Below, one piece after another: positions 1-11,850 of a DNA stretch of 64,000 nt (position 1 is the stretch's first letter; each line of letters opens with the position of its first letter). A program made the translations under genes and the position numbers. The notes under the pieces were generated by a model, which searched no databases, had not been told where the DNA came from, and worked only from the letters and a program-made list of their open reading frames with translations. The stretch comes from Pogona vitticeps (taxonomy: Eukaryota; Chordata; Lepidosauria; Squamata; Agamidae): NCBI RefSeq assembly GCF_051106095.1, contig NC_135789.1, forward strand, positions 22,253,764 to 22,317,763, in the 5' to 3' direction.

Positions 1-723
1 ATTAATGGCTCTTTTGTCTGTTGACCATCACAGCTGTGTTCCAAAACATCTGGAAACATCATGCTGGAAAAGGCTACTGTAGAAGCTCTTCGGGGGGGGG
101 GGGGAGAAGCTAAGCTCTGAAACTAAACGCTCACAAACGAAAGGAGAAACGAGGATTAGTCATTCAGCAGAAATTCAAGACTCCTTTTTTATACAAACAG
201 GCAAAGTTGGCCATAGTAAATGTACTCATTCATCTGTATAGAACCAACCAGCACAGCTTGGAAAAGAATGACTTTTGAGGGCTACAGCTGTGCAGTCATC
301 CTTTAAATGGGCAACTTTAGCAAAAACTCTTGTCGATGCAGCCACTTTCAGTTCTGTTTCCTTGCTGAACAGGGCCAACTGAATTGATGCTTATTAGTCA
401 GTGATTAAACATTTATGATTACAGCCTGATACTGTACATTTAGCAGGTTGGAGCTGGGGGTGGAGTGGGGTTCCATTCTATATCTAAAGCCTCCCAACTT
501 ATCCAACAGCACAAAGGCCAAAAAGGTGCAGGAGAAACCTGATGAGCAATATTACATAACCTCCATTTCCGTTTGCGACATAAACAATTTAGGCTAAGCA
601 GGAATGATTTAAATTTCTTCTCTGTCCCTTTTCTTCATGTGATCTCCCGGGTGTTTCATCACACTGATCTTATGATGCAAAACCTAAGCTGGCCGTTTTA
701 ATTACAATTTTTATTCTCTAAAA
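1..723. other. Non-coding sequence, nothing recognised
   Basis: No open frame of interest and no recognised repeat. A run of 13 G lies at 92-104. Confidence 0.6.
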
Positions 724-859
724 CAGTGGTTCCCGACCTTGAGTCCCTGGATGTTCTTGGACCGCAATTCCCGGAAATCCTAGCCAGCACAGCTAGTGGT
801 GAAGGCTTCTGGGAGTTGCAGTCTAGGAAATTCTAGGGACCCAAGATTGGGAACCACTG
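724..859. mobile_element. hAT MITE, CAGTGGTTCCC family
   Basis: A 136-bp element with ends CAGTGGTTCCCGACCTTGAG and the complement GGGAACCACTG. It is flanked by 8-bp duplications CTCTAAAA and CTCTGAAA (7 of 8 match). The interior is a degenerate palindrome (GGACCGCAATTCCCGG and GGGAGTTGCAGTC). The 8-bp duplication and CAGTGG ends indicate hAT. The family recurs at 2254, 15804, 16596 and 42273. Confidence 0.85.
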
Positions 860-1727
860 CTCTGAAACATGCCCCAAATTTCTGGCTGTCAGGGAAAAGA
901 ATCTGGACTTTGCCGATGCAAGCAATGTCTGGCCGAAAACTTCATTTCTGCAGGAATGCTGGCACCAGATCTGGGTGATGGGGAATAAGTAAAAATGGAA
1001 CAGTTGTTTAAATTGTTTAGATTGGTGCAACAGCTTGCTTCTTTTCTTTACCTTTTGTGATTATCTTTTATCTATAACAGGAAAAGAAGCATCATTTAGC
1101 TAACATGAAGGCCAGTTAACTGTTCAGGCATGCAGGTTTCATAAAGCCCTCTCCACCCACTCATTCAGTCTCCAGCAAGTGAAGGAGTGAGGCTGACAGT
1201 CCAAAATGCAGTTTTGCTAAGCCAGGATCCCTCTTTTCTCCACTTCATCAAATCTGATTCAGGACACCGATGATCCAGTGCAAGGGGGGGGGGGTAGGGT
1301 AGTCTGGTGTGTGAGAGAGGAGATAACAAGATAACCCCTTGGTAGCGGCCATACCTTGACAAAGCTGCTTTAGGAATTTAAATGCCCAGAATTTCCCAGT
1401 TGGAATCAGCTTTCACTGGGGGATTCTGGGAACTGAAAAACAATGCTCTCAAACTCTGGGAATGGTCCACAAATTGGTGGAAGGCAATCATCTTCCTTTT
1501 ATTATTATTATTTTTAATGTGGCCACCTGGCTGAAATCCCTCCAGACAGGGCAGTTTGGAGTCTGCACTGGAGTTGATTCTGGCCTGGGTCACTAAATCT
1601 TCCTCTCTCAACTTCCTCTCCTTTTTTGGGGAACTGGTGACTCTGGTTCCATTTTCTTGCTAGGATTCATGTTTCTCCACAAAGAAAGGTCAAAACTGCT
1701 GGGGTGCTTTGCTTCAAATGCTGATGT
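860..1727. other. Non-coding sequence, nothing recognised
   Basis: Contains a run of 11 G at 1284-1294 and a short ATT repeat near 1500. The open frames here are short and unrelated to anything I know. Confidence 0.5.
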
Positions 1728-2107
1728 TGCTTTTTTGTTGTTGTTGTTTAGTTTTTAAGTCATGTCCGACTCTTCGTGACCCCATGGACCAGAGCACACC
1801 AGGCCCTCCTTTCTTCCACGGCCTCCCGGAGCTGGGTCAAAGTCATGCTGGTTGCTTCAGTGACACTGTCCAACCATCTCGTCCTCTATCGTCCCCTTCT
1901 CCTCTTGCTCTCACACTTTCTCAACATCAGGGTCTTTTCCAGGGAGTCTTCTCATGAGGTGGCCAAAGTATTGGAGCCTCAGCTTCTGGATCCGTCCTTC
2001 CAGTGTGCACTCAGGTTTGATTTCTTTCAGAATGTATAGGTTTGATCTCCTTGCAGTCCAGGGGACTCTCAAGAGTCTCATTCAACACCACAATTCAAAA
2101 GCATCAT
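1728..2107 (-). mobile_element. Bov-B (RTE) LINE, 3' end with ORF C-terminus
   Basis: Read on the minus strand, the translation contains LLRVPWTARRSN, LEGRIQKLRLQYFGHLMRRL and, near the end, WGHEESDMT. This is the C-terminus of the Bov-B reverse transcriptase ORF. It is followed by the typical end ACTTAAAAACTAAACAACAA. In-frame stops show that it is dead. Bov-B is the RTE-clade LINE shared by squamates and ruminants by horizontal transfer, and it mobilises Sauria-type SINEs. The copy is 5'-truncated to about 380 bp. Confidence 0.88.
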
Positions 2108-2253
2108 GTTGCTTACTCCCATGTAATCCAGCTGACTTATAAAAATGGATGGCATTTTTGCACTCTGCACCTTTGAGGCTTGAGGAAGAACAGAAGGCGT
2201 GGTTCTTGGAAGGGGGGGGGATTTTCCTTGCTCAGACGTTGCTGGCTTTAGAG

Positions 2254-2389
2254 CAGTGGTTCGCAACCTTAGGTCCCTAGATCTTCTTGGGCTGCAACTC
2301 CCAGAAGCTTCCATCACTAGCTGTGCTGGCCTAGAATTTTGGGAATTGTAGTCCAACAACATCTGGGGACCCATGGCCTGGAACCACTG
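2254..2389. mobile_element. hAT MITE, CAGTGGTTCCC family
   Basis: A 136-bp copy with ends CAGTGGTTCGCAACC and GGAACCACTG, flanked by CTTTAGAG and CTTTAGGG (7 of 8). Same length and layout as the copy at 724. Confidence 0.85.
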
Positions 2390-2719
2390 CTTTAGGGGAA
2401 TGCATCTCTTAAGAAGTGTTTTGTGTATTCCTCCATTTGCATCCATGATCTCAACCATCTGGTTGAGGGCAGATGCAAACGTGGGGTTTTTCGATGGATC
2501 TATGATGCTCTTAGTCGTTTCTTTCACATTCGTACTATTTGCTACATAGATTGTTGCTGGAACAGGCAAATGGACCTTTCAATAACATGTTTTGATTCTC
2601 CGCTTCCATTTCTCCCCTCTGTGCTCTTGGCTATTTGATTGTATGAATGTGGAACAGGTTTTTTTAATGTAAAAACGTCTGAGTTGATACACATAAACTA
2701 GATTTATTTACTGTGCTAC
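2390..2719. other. Non-coding sequence with a short unrecognised open frame
   Basis: The minus strand across 2420-2569 reads through without a stop (TIYVANSTNVKETTKSI then FASALNQMVEIMDANGG). The composition looks protein-like, but I do not recognise the family. The frame then runs into the MITE at 2254-2389, so the full open frame is composite. It may be a remnant of an exon or of an old element. Confidence 0.3.
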
Positions 2720-2720
2720 T

Positions 2721-3829
2721 TGTGATGAGATGGGTTTTTGGGTTAAAATCTTTTAAGGCATACGGGTTTTGTAATTATGAAATGAGCCAGAGAGGTTCCA
2801 TTTTGTTTCTTTGTATATAGTATCTGTGCTATGCTGACAAGTTGTTTTCTAGGCGAGCAGAGAGAATGTTATTCTGAAGGCCTGAGAAAGGACTCTGTGT
2901 GATTAGATAGATGGGAATTGTTGTGACTCTTTGATAAACCACAGAAAACCCAAATAACATCTGGTGTGTATGAGAAAGAAGTCATGTGGTGCAACAGGAC
3001 TGTTTGCCTAGTAACGAACTCTGATTGGATGACCTCGTGGGAAGGTGCATTAAGCCCTTGCCAGTTACTCTTGAAAAAGGAACTTTTTGCCTATAGACAT
3101 TGTCTTTCCAAGACCGACCTTTCAGTCATTCGTGACCTACTCTTCAGCCATTTGGGACTGGTGGCCTATCTACATGGACTGGTTCCTATGCTTTGCTGGA
3201 TTACTTTTGGACTTATGGGATTTTTCTTAAGGACTGTGCATGGACTATTTTCTATGGACTGTTCTATGGAATATTCTTTATGAACTCCTTTTCTTGGAAT
3301 ACTCCATATGGACTATGCTCTTGTAATTTTGTAAGGACTATGGTATATTTATTGGATTTTTCTTTTCTAAGGACTAGGGGACATATAAGGGATTTTTACT
3401 TTTGTTTAGGGGTTTTTATTCTATAGTATCACTGAGGACTATAGCCTTTTTATAACCTACTTGGATTATTCTGTTTTTACTAATGATTTCCTGGACTGGA
3501 ACTGTTTTTATTCGTTTTAATGGTTTTTTGAGTTTTTATAAGGTTTTTGAACTCTTTTATATTTTTCATGTTTTCTTTGCCTCACTACATCTGTGTAACT
3601 AAACAGCACAATGCTAGTTTATTTGTTTTGGGTTAATTTGGCTCTGATATTTAGTAACATGCTTTTTCTTTAATAAAATAAAGATTATAAAACTCTTTTG
3701 GTTTCCTGAACAGTACACTTGTCATAGGGTCATCTGAGAGTGCTGCCTCGGCCTAGCTTACTTAGAGTCCTGTCAGTGGTGCAAGTTAAGTCTAAGGACT
3801 ACAAAGCCCACTTGACCTTTTCACAATAA
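2721..3829 (+). repeat. Repetitive AT-rich unit, possibly a solo LTR
   Basis: The block opens with TGTGATG and closes near 3829 with TTTTCACA. It contains a promoter-like zone, a tract of recurring GGACTAT/TGGACT phrases between 3170 and 3440, and a poly(A) signal cluster AATAAAATAAAG near 3671. These parts resemble the order of an LTR. I see no target duplication and no internal coding region beside it, so an LTR is only one reading. Confidence 0.3.
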
Positions 3830-6800
3830 TATCTGAGAGTACCAGGGTGTTCTTATGTGGGCAGACCTGTGAGAAGGAGTGTTGTAGCATGGCTAGCTGA
3901 ATTTGGACTCTTCAGCCCATTTTAGCATGTGCAAACTCCTGATTGCTCTCTGTCCAAGCTTACACGTGTGTTTTCGAACCCGTGTTTGCGACACTACTCC
4001 TCACTGTTTCCACCCCCCACAAAAAGAAGGCTGTGCTTAAGTGTCTTTTCTATGTAATAAAGGTCCCTGCTACAGGAACTTCTTTATATAGCTCCAATCC
4101 TAAATTTCCATTCCATCTCTTGAAAAACAAATCAGCATCCCATTTTGTACCCAATCAACATCTTGGGCTTGCAAAGAGATTCCCTGCTAGGGTTTAATTA
4201 ATTAATTAATCTTCAGTTTTGTATGTGGTCCTGACAAATACCACCCACTTTGATCAACTACCATGGGAGTATCCATGGCAGTGTAAAGGATTTTATTATG
4301 AGTTAACTCTTCTCCTTTTCTTCTTACTTTTTTTTTGGTGGGGGGGAGGCTAGGGCTGAAAGCTGAACTCTTGGCTCAAGGAATGGTATGCTCAACTTTG
4401 ACCAGGTAACATATTGACCTTTTTTGCTGCTGCTCAATAGTATGTGCTTGATTTTCTTTCCACCCCTCTTTCCTCCTTCTATTGACATCCAAGCACACTA
4501 TTTGCTGGATCTTAAGAGGCCAGAGCACTTTGGTATTAGAGCAACAACACTTAAATATTGGCCTTCTTTACTGAATATCATTTATACTGGACACTTTGGT
4601 GGCCTTCCACTAATTGTTGGATATCATTTCCCATAGCGCTTTGCCACTGACCATGCTATCTGAGGCTGATGGGAGTTATAGATCAAAAGCACTTGGCCAT
4701 CCCTCAGGTGTAAGCTTGCAGTTTTCACTTGCAATGAGCTGATAACATTCAGTGGCTGAAATCCTGTTGCTTAGCATAGTAAGTTACACTAGAGTAGGCC
4801 CATTGAATCAGTCGGTTTTGCTGAGTCAAGTCTTTCATAAGTTCCATGGATTCAAATGGGCCTACTGTAGCTGTGACTGGCTTTTGTATAGTAAGTCACA
4901 ACTAGAGTCTTTTTTTTAACTACAGTATATTGCAGAAAACCAGGATAGATTGACAGACAGATAAAGGAATAAATTACATTTTCAAAATTAATATTCAAGG
5001 TTTCATTGTACCCCAACTAATATGTGGAAGATAGTGTCTTAGAATCCAAAACATTTTGCTTTTTCTAAAAATAATAATAATAACGGGAACGAAAATGTAA
5101 TACCTAGAAAGGGCCTTGGAGGCAGTTCCCTGGGAAGTTTTCAACCATGGTTTTATGAAAACCTCTTACATTCTGTTTTTCCCCCCACTTCCATTCTTAA
5201 ATCAATACATGTAATCTTATTTCTGGACCCCTGGTATTTTCTGACAGCTGAAGAACTCAACATGAGACAAAACAGAGTAGAATCCTATTGGGGATCCTGG
5301 ATGTAGCGCTCAGTGAGATCAACTGGCCTGCGGTCAAGCAGGCTGGAGAGGGCCCTATTTAGAGCAGCAATACTTAAGGCTTGCACAATAAATTATTGTT
5401 AGTATAATTATTTATATTGCACTCTACACCAGATACCTTCTTATGCAAACAGAGTGGGGAGAAAAAGCAAAATGGACCATTATCCATATGGTAAAAATAC
5501 AAAAACAGATGTTCTGGGCAGTCTTATGCAAGGCTACTCAGAAAGAAGTCCACTGAGCTGTGGGGAAATTACTTCCAAGTAAGTCAACCCCAGCCTTAAA
5601 CCTCAACTCCAGTTTCGTACACCTTTACTTGAGAGTCAGAGCTATCAGACTCAGCACACACCCCCATGACTAAACATGCATAGGATTAAGTTTGATCATT
5701 GCTTTAAAAGAATAGATCACATCTGCCTGCCTCTGAATATATTACTCCTATCATGTGCCACAAATGTACTTTTGAATAAGGTGATAAACGCACACAGAAG
5801 TTGCAATCCTTTACACAGTTACTTGACAGTAAGTGCCACTGTATGCTCCGTTGTATGCTCAATGAGAGACACTACACACGCCCAGTTAAAACGCTGGGAG
5901 AACAAGTGTTGAGAGAACAGAATCAAACAGAACATAACAGAAATGCACTTTGTAGATGTACCAAGAAGCACAGTTACTAACACGATAATGCGATTGAAAC
6001 CAAAGTCCTCCTATTCTTCAAAATACCAGCTTCTCATCATTTAGGAAGCAAGGGTAGTGGATTCAATTTTACCAGCGGGAGGTGAATATCTAGACATCTA
6101 CAGAATTTTAATACTCGGTATCATGTGTTTCCAACCCTAACCCTTGCACGGAATGCAGCCAGGGTCAAATACGGGATCTTTTCAGCAGTATTGCATTCCT
6201 TAAAAGTGCTTCTCCCCCCCCCCCTCAAGTTAGCACTATTTTTCCTGCCATCCATATTATGTTCCTCTTGTTCCAGCTACTACTGTAATTTTTTCCCCTT
6301 CAGAATTGTGTTCTATTATTTTTGTTACTCCAGAAAGCATGGGTGTTTTTTTCTTCCATCCAGCACAGTGACATTTCCCATTTGCTGTTGATTTGTGTGG
6401 AGAGAGCGAGCTTTCAAGCAGCACCCGAAAATAACAAAAGGGCTCCAGCAGGGGACAAAATATATTTCTCAAAGACTTTACAAAGTATTTCTTAAAGAGA
6501 AGCAGTTTTCTTCAATAGAATAAAAGTGTGGTTTTAAAAAGAGGTTGAGGAGTTCACGCTGGCAAACTCTGCACTGCTATGGCACCAAGCGACAGAAAAT
6601 GACATGGAGGGAAGACTCCATCTTCAACATATGATTTTTTTTCTCTCTAGACATCTGCTAGCTACTTGACTGGATAAAATAAAGGCGGCATGAGGCCTAT
6701 TACTTTCAGGAAGCAGCTCCTATAACAACTGGAGTTAGCTGAAAGGGGTAGGATTTTGAGATTATTTAGTATTTATGTTGTGTGCATTGTTTTATTTTCT

Positions 6801-7320
6801 AGACCTGTAATAAATATCTCTCCATTCCGCATGGTCAGATCTGTGCAGCCAATAATTCTAAAAAATTTTGACTGTTCAGTGCAATCATTTACCCGGTTTT
6901 TCCAAAATAAATTATTTGGATGCCTCCTACTTGACTGTATGATATTTATTGGGGAAGGCTGCACCCTCTCCAAGGCAAACCTGGTGGCGGTGGTGATGCT
7001 GTTGCCTTGCATCAGAGGAGGTCACTGTGAAGGTACAAGAGTCCATACATCTTGTACTTTCACAATGACATCCTTAGATACATTCTGGAAAGAGATAAAT
7101 TTCCAGCATGAACACAAAGAAGGTAATTATGGAAAATTTTGTTGGGCAAATCAACCACCTGCAGGCCACTTGTGATTCCGTGGAAATGCACCAACAGAGA
7201 TTTCTGCTCAAGTATCAATCCTGCTGCGCCAGTCGCAAAGCATTCGGAATGCTGCTCCCTGTCTTTCCTTACCCGGCTTTACAAGCTAGCTGTTTATTGG
7301 TTTGTGTTATAGGCCTCCTT
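3830..7320. other. AT-rich intergenic sequence with old repeat scraps
   Basis: No gene recognised. Three pieces look like old repeats. At 4600-4712 there is a degraded hAT MITE. At 4740-4880 and 5505-5700 there are copies of an amniote repeat with phrases such as GGCCCATTGAATCAGT and ACATGCATAGGATTAAG. The 139-residue plus-strand open frame at 6756-7175 has no recognisable family. Confidence 0.45.
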
Positions 7321-7324
7321 TCAC

Positions 7325-7420
7325 TTGGTAAGGGGACCCAAGGCAGCTCACAATGTTAAAAAGAATAGAATTTAACATAACAAGTTAAAAATTAAAAGGC
7401 TATTCAACTGTATGCTAAAT
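7325..7420 (-). mobile_element. L2-type LINE 3' end fragment
   Basis: On the minus strand it reads ACATTGTGAGCTGCCTTGGG then TCCCCTTACC. This is the same 3' end, with GCTGCCTTGGGTCC, seen at 12190 and 33650. Confidence 0.5.
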
Positions 7421-9806
7421 AAAATACCAATATTTGACTTCAGCTATGCATTTTTTTCTCTTGCTTATCATGAATGTGCTTCCTAATATGACCTGGGTTT
7501 TGCTGGCTTGCAAATCTCTTGTGGCTTTGCGGAAGGACCAGCAGATGGGTGTGTGGGTTTTGAATTGCACAATTCTTATATAAAACTGTACATTTGGTTT
7601 TACATTTCTCCCCCCCCCCTTTTTTTTAAGACTAGATAACCTCAGAGATAGAGATATATCCCTTTCTGATACATTCAAGGCACCCACCTAAGGCCTGAGC
7701 ATCTTCTCAGCTGTGCCTGGAACCCTAAGCTCTCTCCCTGGTTCCTTTAAATTCTAAAATGGCTTTGGAAAAGGTTGATAATAACATACATGAACTTACT
7801 CACTGAGCTTTCAGTCCACTCCTAGGATAGGGCCTCCAGGTGACACATTCACAACTTGAAACAAAGGTCGTATGCAGCTGTTATATATGTATTTTCAATA
7901 AAATAAAGAAAACAAATCCACATAAGGCTGATATTTTTATTAGGCCAATTCAGAAACCAGAAAAATATGCAATCACCACATCTCACTATCAAGCAAAGGT
8001 ACATTAAGCAGCCAAGGGCAGGCAGAGGTTGGAGTATAGACATTTTACTTTTTTTTTCTGGGAGTTACAGTCCAAACAGATCATTTAAAAATTTTGGCTA
8101 GTAATGGTGGGGGAGGTGATAGGATGATCTGCTAGTTTCATACTTTCCCCCTAAGACCACTGAATTAATAAACAAACTATTTGAACAACAGTAGAGTGCC
8201 ATCATGGTTGAAGAATCACGTGCAGACAGCTTAAGTATATGGAATATTGGAGGAGAGGCATCCAGGAGTTGTGCCTCAGGCAGCAGAATCTTGTGGGACG
8301 GCCTTTGTTTTTACACTACCCTCTGATTCCCTATGCTGGAGCACTTTAGATATATACAACATTTAAAATGTGGTGAAACATGGTGCCACATGCAGCCCTG
8401 TAATCTAAGCAACAAGTGCAAGAAAAGCAGGAGGTGTTTAAAAAACCCCAGAGACTTTATTCATGGGGAAAACTTGGATGTTTTCCCTTAATTAAAAGGG
8501 TTGCTTGCATTGCGTGATGCCGTCACACAATTACTTAGCTGTGCTAATGGAACATTGGGGATTGCGCCACATTGACACAGGTTGAGAGAGAGAAAGGAAT
8601 AGAAGAAAACACGGAATTCCTAACAACCCCCAGCAGAAAAACATTCGCTGCCTATACATTCTACAAATCAACCAGATAAAACATCTGGATTTATATATAT
8701 ATATTTCTTATAACAGAAGGGCCAGGACAACTGCCTCACGTGTGGGTCTATGCCATCCCGGCAGGTTTGGAGGAACGGAGTTTGTATTCAGATCATATTT
8801 TGTTCTGCCTTTATTATGTGTTGGGTGAAATTACAAAGCCGTCAAATCTGGCAACAGCTCTTTTGAAATTGAGGATGATCTTAAAATACACATGCAAAAA
8901 TAGGCAATACCCTTATAGACCACTAAAAACAAATAAGCATACCATGAACAAGCCTTCTTGAATTAAAACACCACTTCCTCGGGTCTGTACCATTGTGAAG
9001 CACAGAAAATGCAAAGCTTAAAGTCACATGGCAAGATGTATTTTGCCAGGAAAGTTGCCCTTAGATGTTAAAATATTTTTTAGTGATCGGCAAAGGTACC
9101 ACCTATTTTCGCACTTGTGTTTTGTTTTGTTTTGACCACATGGCTGCCCTTTACTTCAATGAAACTCTGAGGAAGATCAACTTCTACTTATAATGTACTA
9201 ACCAGAAATACGGGGGGGCTTTTGTTCCAGAAATTTGTGCATGTAACGCTATGCCTTTAAGAATTGAACTTCAGGCATTGAAGGGCGGCTGCTGGGCTGC
9301 TCAGGGCTTTGGACCCATAGCATTGCTCTGTAAGAAAAATGATGGCTGAATCTGATTAAGATCCTCTCTAGTCCAACATTACACAAAGAAAACTCACTGA
9401 ACAGACACAGACGCAACTGTACCCTTGCAGTCCTCAGCAAGTGATCCACTGAGGCACGTTGCCACTGGCGCGGGAGGTGATCAATGGCCATTTGGTTTTA
9501 TGAGTGGTCTTCAGGACTTAATACAAGTTACCTTTGGAATCAGAGAGATCAAACAAACAAAGAGATTGTGACTACACAGCAAGAAAAATGTGAATTCACT
9601 TGCTGTGAAGCTGCCTGCACCTTGGAAGTTGAGTTTCCCCAGATACATTCATGTTAACTGGCCACACAGGAAGAGAGGAGGAAATTGGGAAAAATGTCTT
9701 GTTTGCAGCTTGTTACTGTTGCACTCTTGTAACTCTCCTGATTTTTGGGAGGCACAGTTACAGAATAACTACTTGAATAAGCTGTAAATAAGGCTTTTAG
9801 TCAATT
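7421..9806. other. Intergenic sequence, nothing recognised
   Basis: AT-rich, with short homopolymers and a small TA repeat near 8690-8705. The open frames are short. Confidence 0.5.
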
Positions 9807-10185
9807 TCATAGACTCATAGAATGATTGAGTTGGAAGGGCCTATAAGGCAGGGGTGGGCAATTAATTTATATGGGGGGGGGCACATGAAAAATCTGAACT
9901 GTGTTCGGGGGCCGAACCAACTTTGCTTAAAATAAAATGAAACAGTGATGTTATGATTTTTTTTTTTAAACTTGTTATTTTTCACAAATATTAAAGAGTT
10001 TTTTGCGGTATGCTAAAGATAAGCAACTGATCAACTTTAGACAAAAAGCTATAAATAGTTTTGATGTTCAAAACTGTCCGGGGGCCGGACAGGAGCGGCT
10101 CACGGGCCGTATGTGGCCCTCGGGCCGCACTTTGCCCAGGTCTGCTATAAGGCCATCAAGTCCAATCCCCTGCTCAATGCTTTCC
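9807..10185 (-). mobile_element. CR1 LINE 3' end, split by a hAT element
   Basis: On the plus strand TCATAGAATGATTGAGTTGG then AAGGGCC is the reverse complement of a CR1 3' end with its ATTCTATG-like terminal repeat. The match resumes after the hAT insertion with CCATCAAGTCCAATCCCCTG at 10153. Only about 75 bp of CR1 remains. Confidence 0.75.
9849..10144. mobile_element. hAT element inserted in CR1, perfect 8-bp duplication
   Basis: A 296-bp element with ends CAGGGGTGGGCAA and the complement TTTGCCCAGGTCTG. It is flanked on both sides by CTATAAGG (9841-9848 and 10145-10152). Near its right end it carries the GGGCCGTATGTGGCCCTCGG phrase typical of short vertebrate hAT elements. No transposase is present, so it was moved in trans. 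Confidence 0.9.
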
Positions 10186-10518
10186 TTACTTTTCCTTCTC
10201 TCTCTCTGGTGTCTAGGTGATTTGGTGCAAAGTGCTGACACCAAACCTTTTAAAAATAGAAAAAGAAATAAAAAGCATTATTTACAAAGATCCAGCCCTC
10301 CTGGTGGTTTAATAGTGTCATCACCGCTACTGTGCCATTGTATCAACGACAAGCACCCCTGCAGACATTTTTCTGCATTGGTTCAAGCAATCACACTGCC
10401 AGATCTGATGAAAATTGATCTGATATATATAAAAATTGAGAAGCCTCAGCAGTGGAGGAAAACAATATAGATTAGAGGAGGCAAAGTCTGAGTTGATTTA
10501 CGTTGGCTTTTGTGTCAT

Positions 10519-10863
10519 GTGGCGTGGTGGCGCTGCAGGCTAAACCGCAGAAGCCTGTGCTGCAGGGTCAGAAGACCAGCAGTCGTAAGATCAAATCCAT
10601 GCGACGAGAGTGAGTGTCCATCGATTGTCCCAGCTCCCATCAACCTAGCGGTTCGAAAGCATGCAAATGCAAGTAGATAAATAGGAACCACCTCGGTGGG
10701 AAGGTAACAGCGTTCCGTGTCTAAGTCACACTGGCCATGTGACCACGGAAGATTGTCTTCGGACAAAATGCTGGCTCTATGGCTTGGAAACAGGGATGAG
10801 CACCGCCCCCTAGAGTCGAACACGACTGGACAAAAATTGTCAAGGGGAACCTTTACCTTTACC
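10519..10863 (+). mobile_element. Sauria-type tRNA SINE, near full length
   Basis: A tRNA-like head (GTGGCGCTGCAGGCTAAACC, then a B-box-like stretch GTAAGATCAAATCC), a body with CTAGCGGTTCGAAAGCATGC and GTAGATAAATAGGAACCACC, and a tail ending AAGGGGAACCTTTACC. It is flanked by 10-bp duplications TTTGTGTCAT at 10509-10518 and 10864-10873. Sauria SINEs are squamate-specific and depend on Bov-B for mobilisation. Confidence 0.9.
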
Positions 10864-10873
10864 TTTGTGTCAT

Positions 10874-11850
10874 ATGGTCAATGGGGGAAAAAAGTGAATC
10901 AGACTGCCCAATCCCGTAGTATTCCCCACATCATATATCAATGTGATCACATCCTTAGTCATGCCTCTCCAACACTCACAGTGTTTTCACCTTTAATTGC
11001 AGACTATACCATGTGTGACTGCTGTCACTTGATTACTTAATTGGATTCCAATTTTCTAGCTTTTCTCTATGTACTTTTCCCATTTTATTTGTAATTTTAC
11101 ACACCTCTATCATGGCGTTCCTTACTTGCCCTTCTTTCACAGCTAAGGTTTGAAAAATGCTATATACAGTATTTCCTTTGTTTTAAGTCCTTATGCTGCA
11201 CGTAGCTTCCCAGCTTTTTCTGGCTACGGCTCAGAAAAGCCCTTGTCTGCTTGTATCTCCGCCACCATCCCTTTGCGACCTAAGCAGTGTTTCTCTTGAG
11301 TGGCATAGTGTTTATAGGAACCCGAGAGCTCCTGTTTCCACATTATGTGGTTCATTTACTTTTAACTGCCTTAATGAGAACAGATTTTTTGTGGGGGGAA
11401 AGCGAGTAAATATTTCACCGTTTCCTCTCGGAACAGAGAAAGCTCAGGAGGCCCATCTCCTGGGAAACGCCATAAACACAACGGCATGCAAAAGCTTTTC
11501 CATATGGCATTGCAGCTTTTGCTTTCTGCCCACCATCCAGAATCCAACCCGGCATAGAAGACATAATTTTGATGCAGAAAACTGTTGAGTAGTGCCATCC
11601 AAGACAGTAACTCCAAGCTGCTGTTGTAATACGCTCCATATCTTTGGCTAAATAGCGTTGTATGTCATAAGGAAATCCTTTCAGGCTCATGTTTTGTTTT
11701 TCCTCTTTGTGATTCACTGGGAAGACAGTCAGAGGGAATTATGTATAAAGAGAAATACTGTCTCCAGAAAGCAGTTTCCTTCCCCCTTTCTCCGCCTCTC
11801 TGTGTGTCTGAATGCAAGTTCAGAAGCTCACTCTGTGTTTCAAAGTTTTA
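10874..11850. other. Intergenic sequence, nothing recognised
   Basis: Contains overlapping open frames of 100-131 codons on both strands near 11193-11717. None resembles a known protein. Confidence 0.5.

Noticed and set aside
2078-2569. 163-codon minus-strand open frame as a gene
   Set aside because: Half of it is the MITE at 2254-2389, so the frame is composite.
10003-10470. 155-codon plus-strand open frame
   Set aside because: It runs through the hAT element and CR1 scrap, with no protein similarity.
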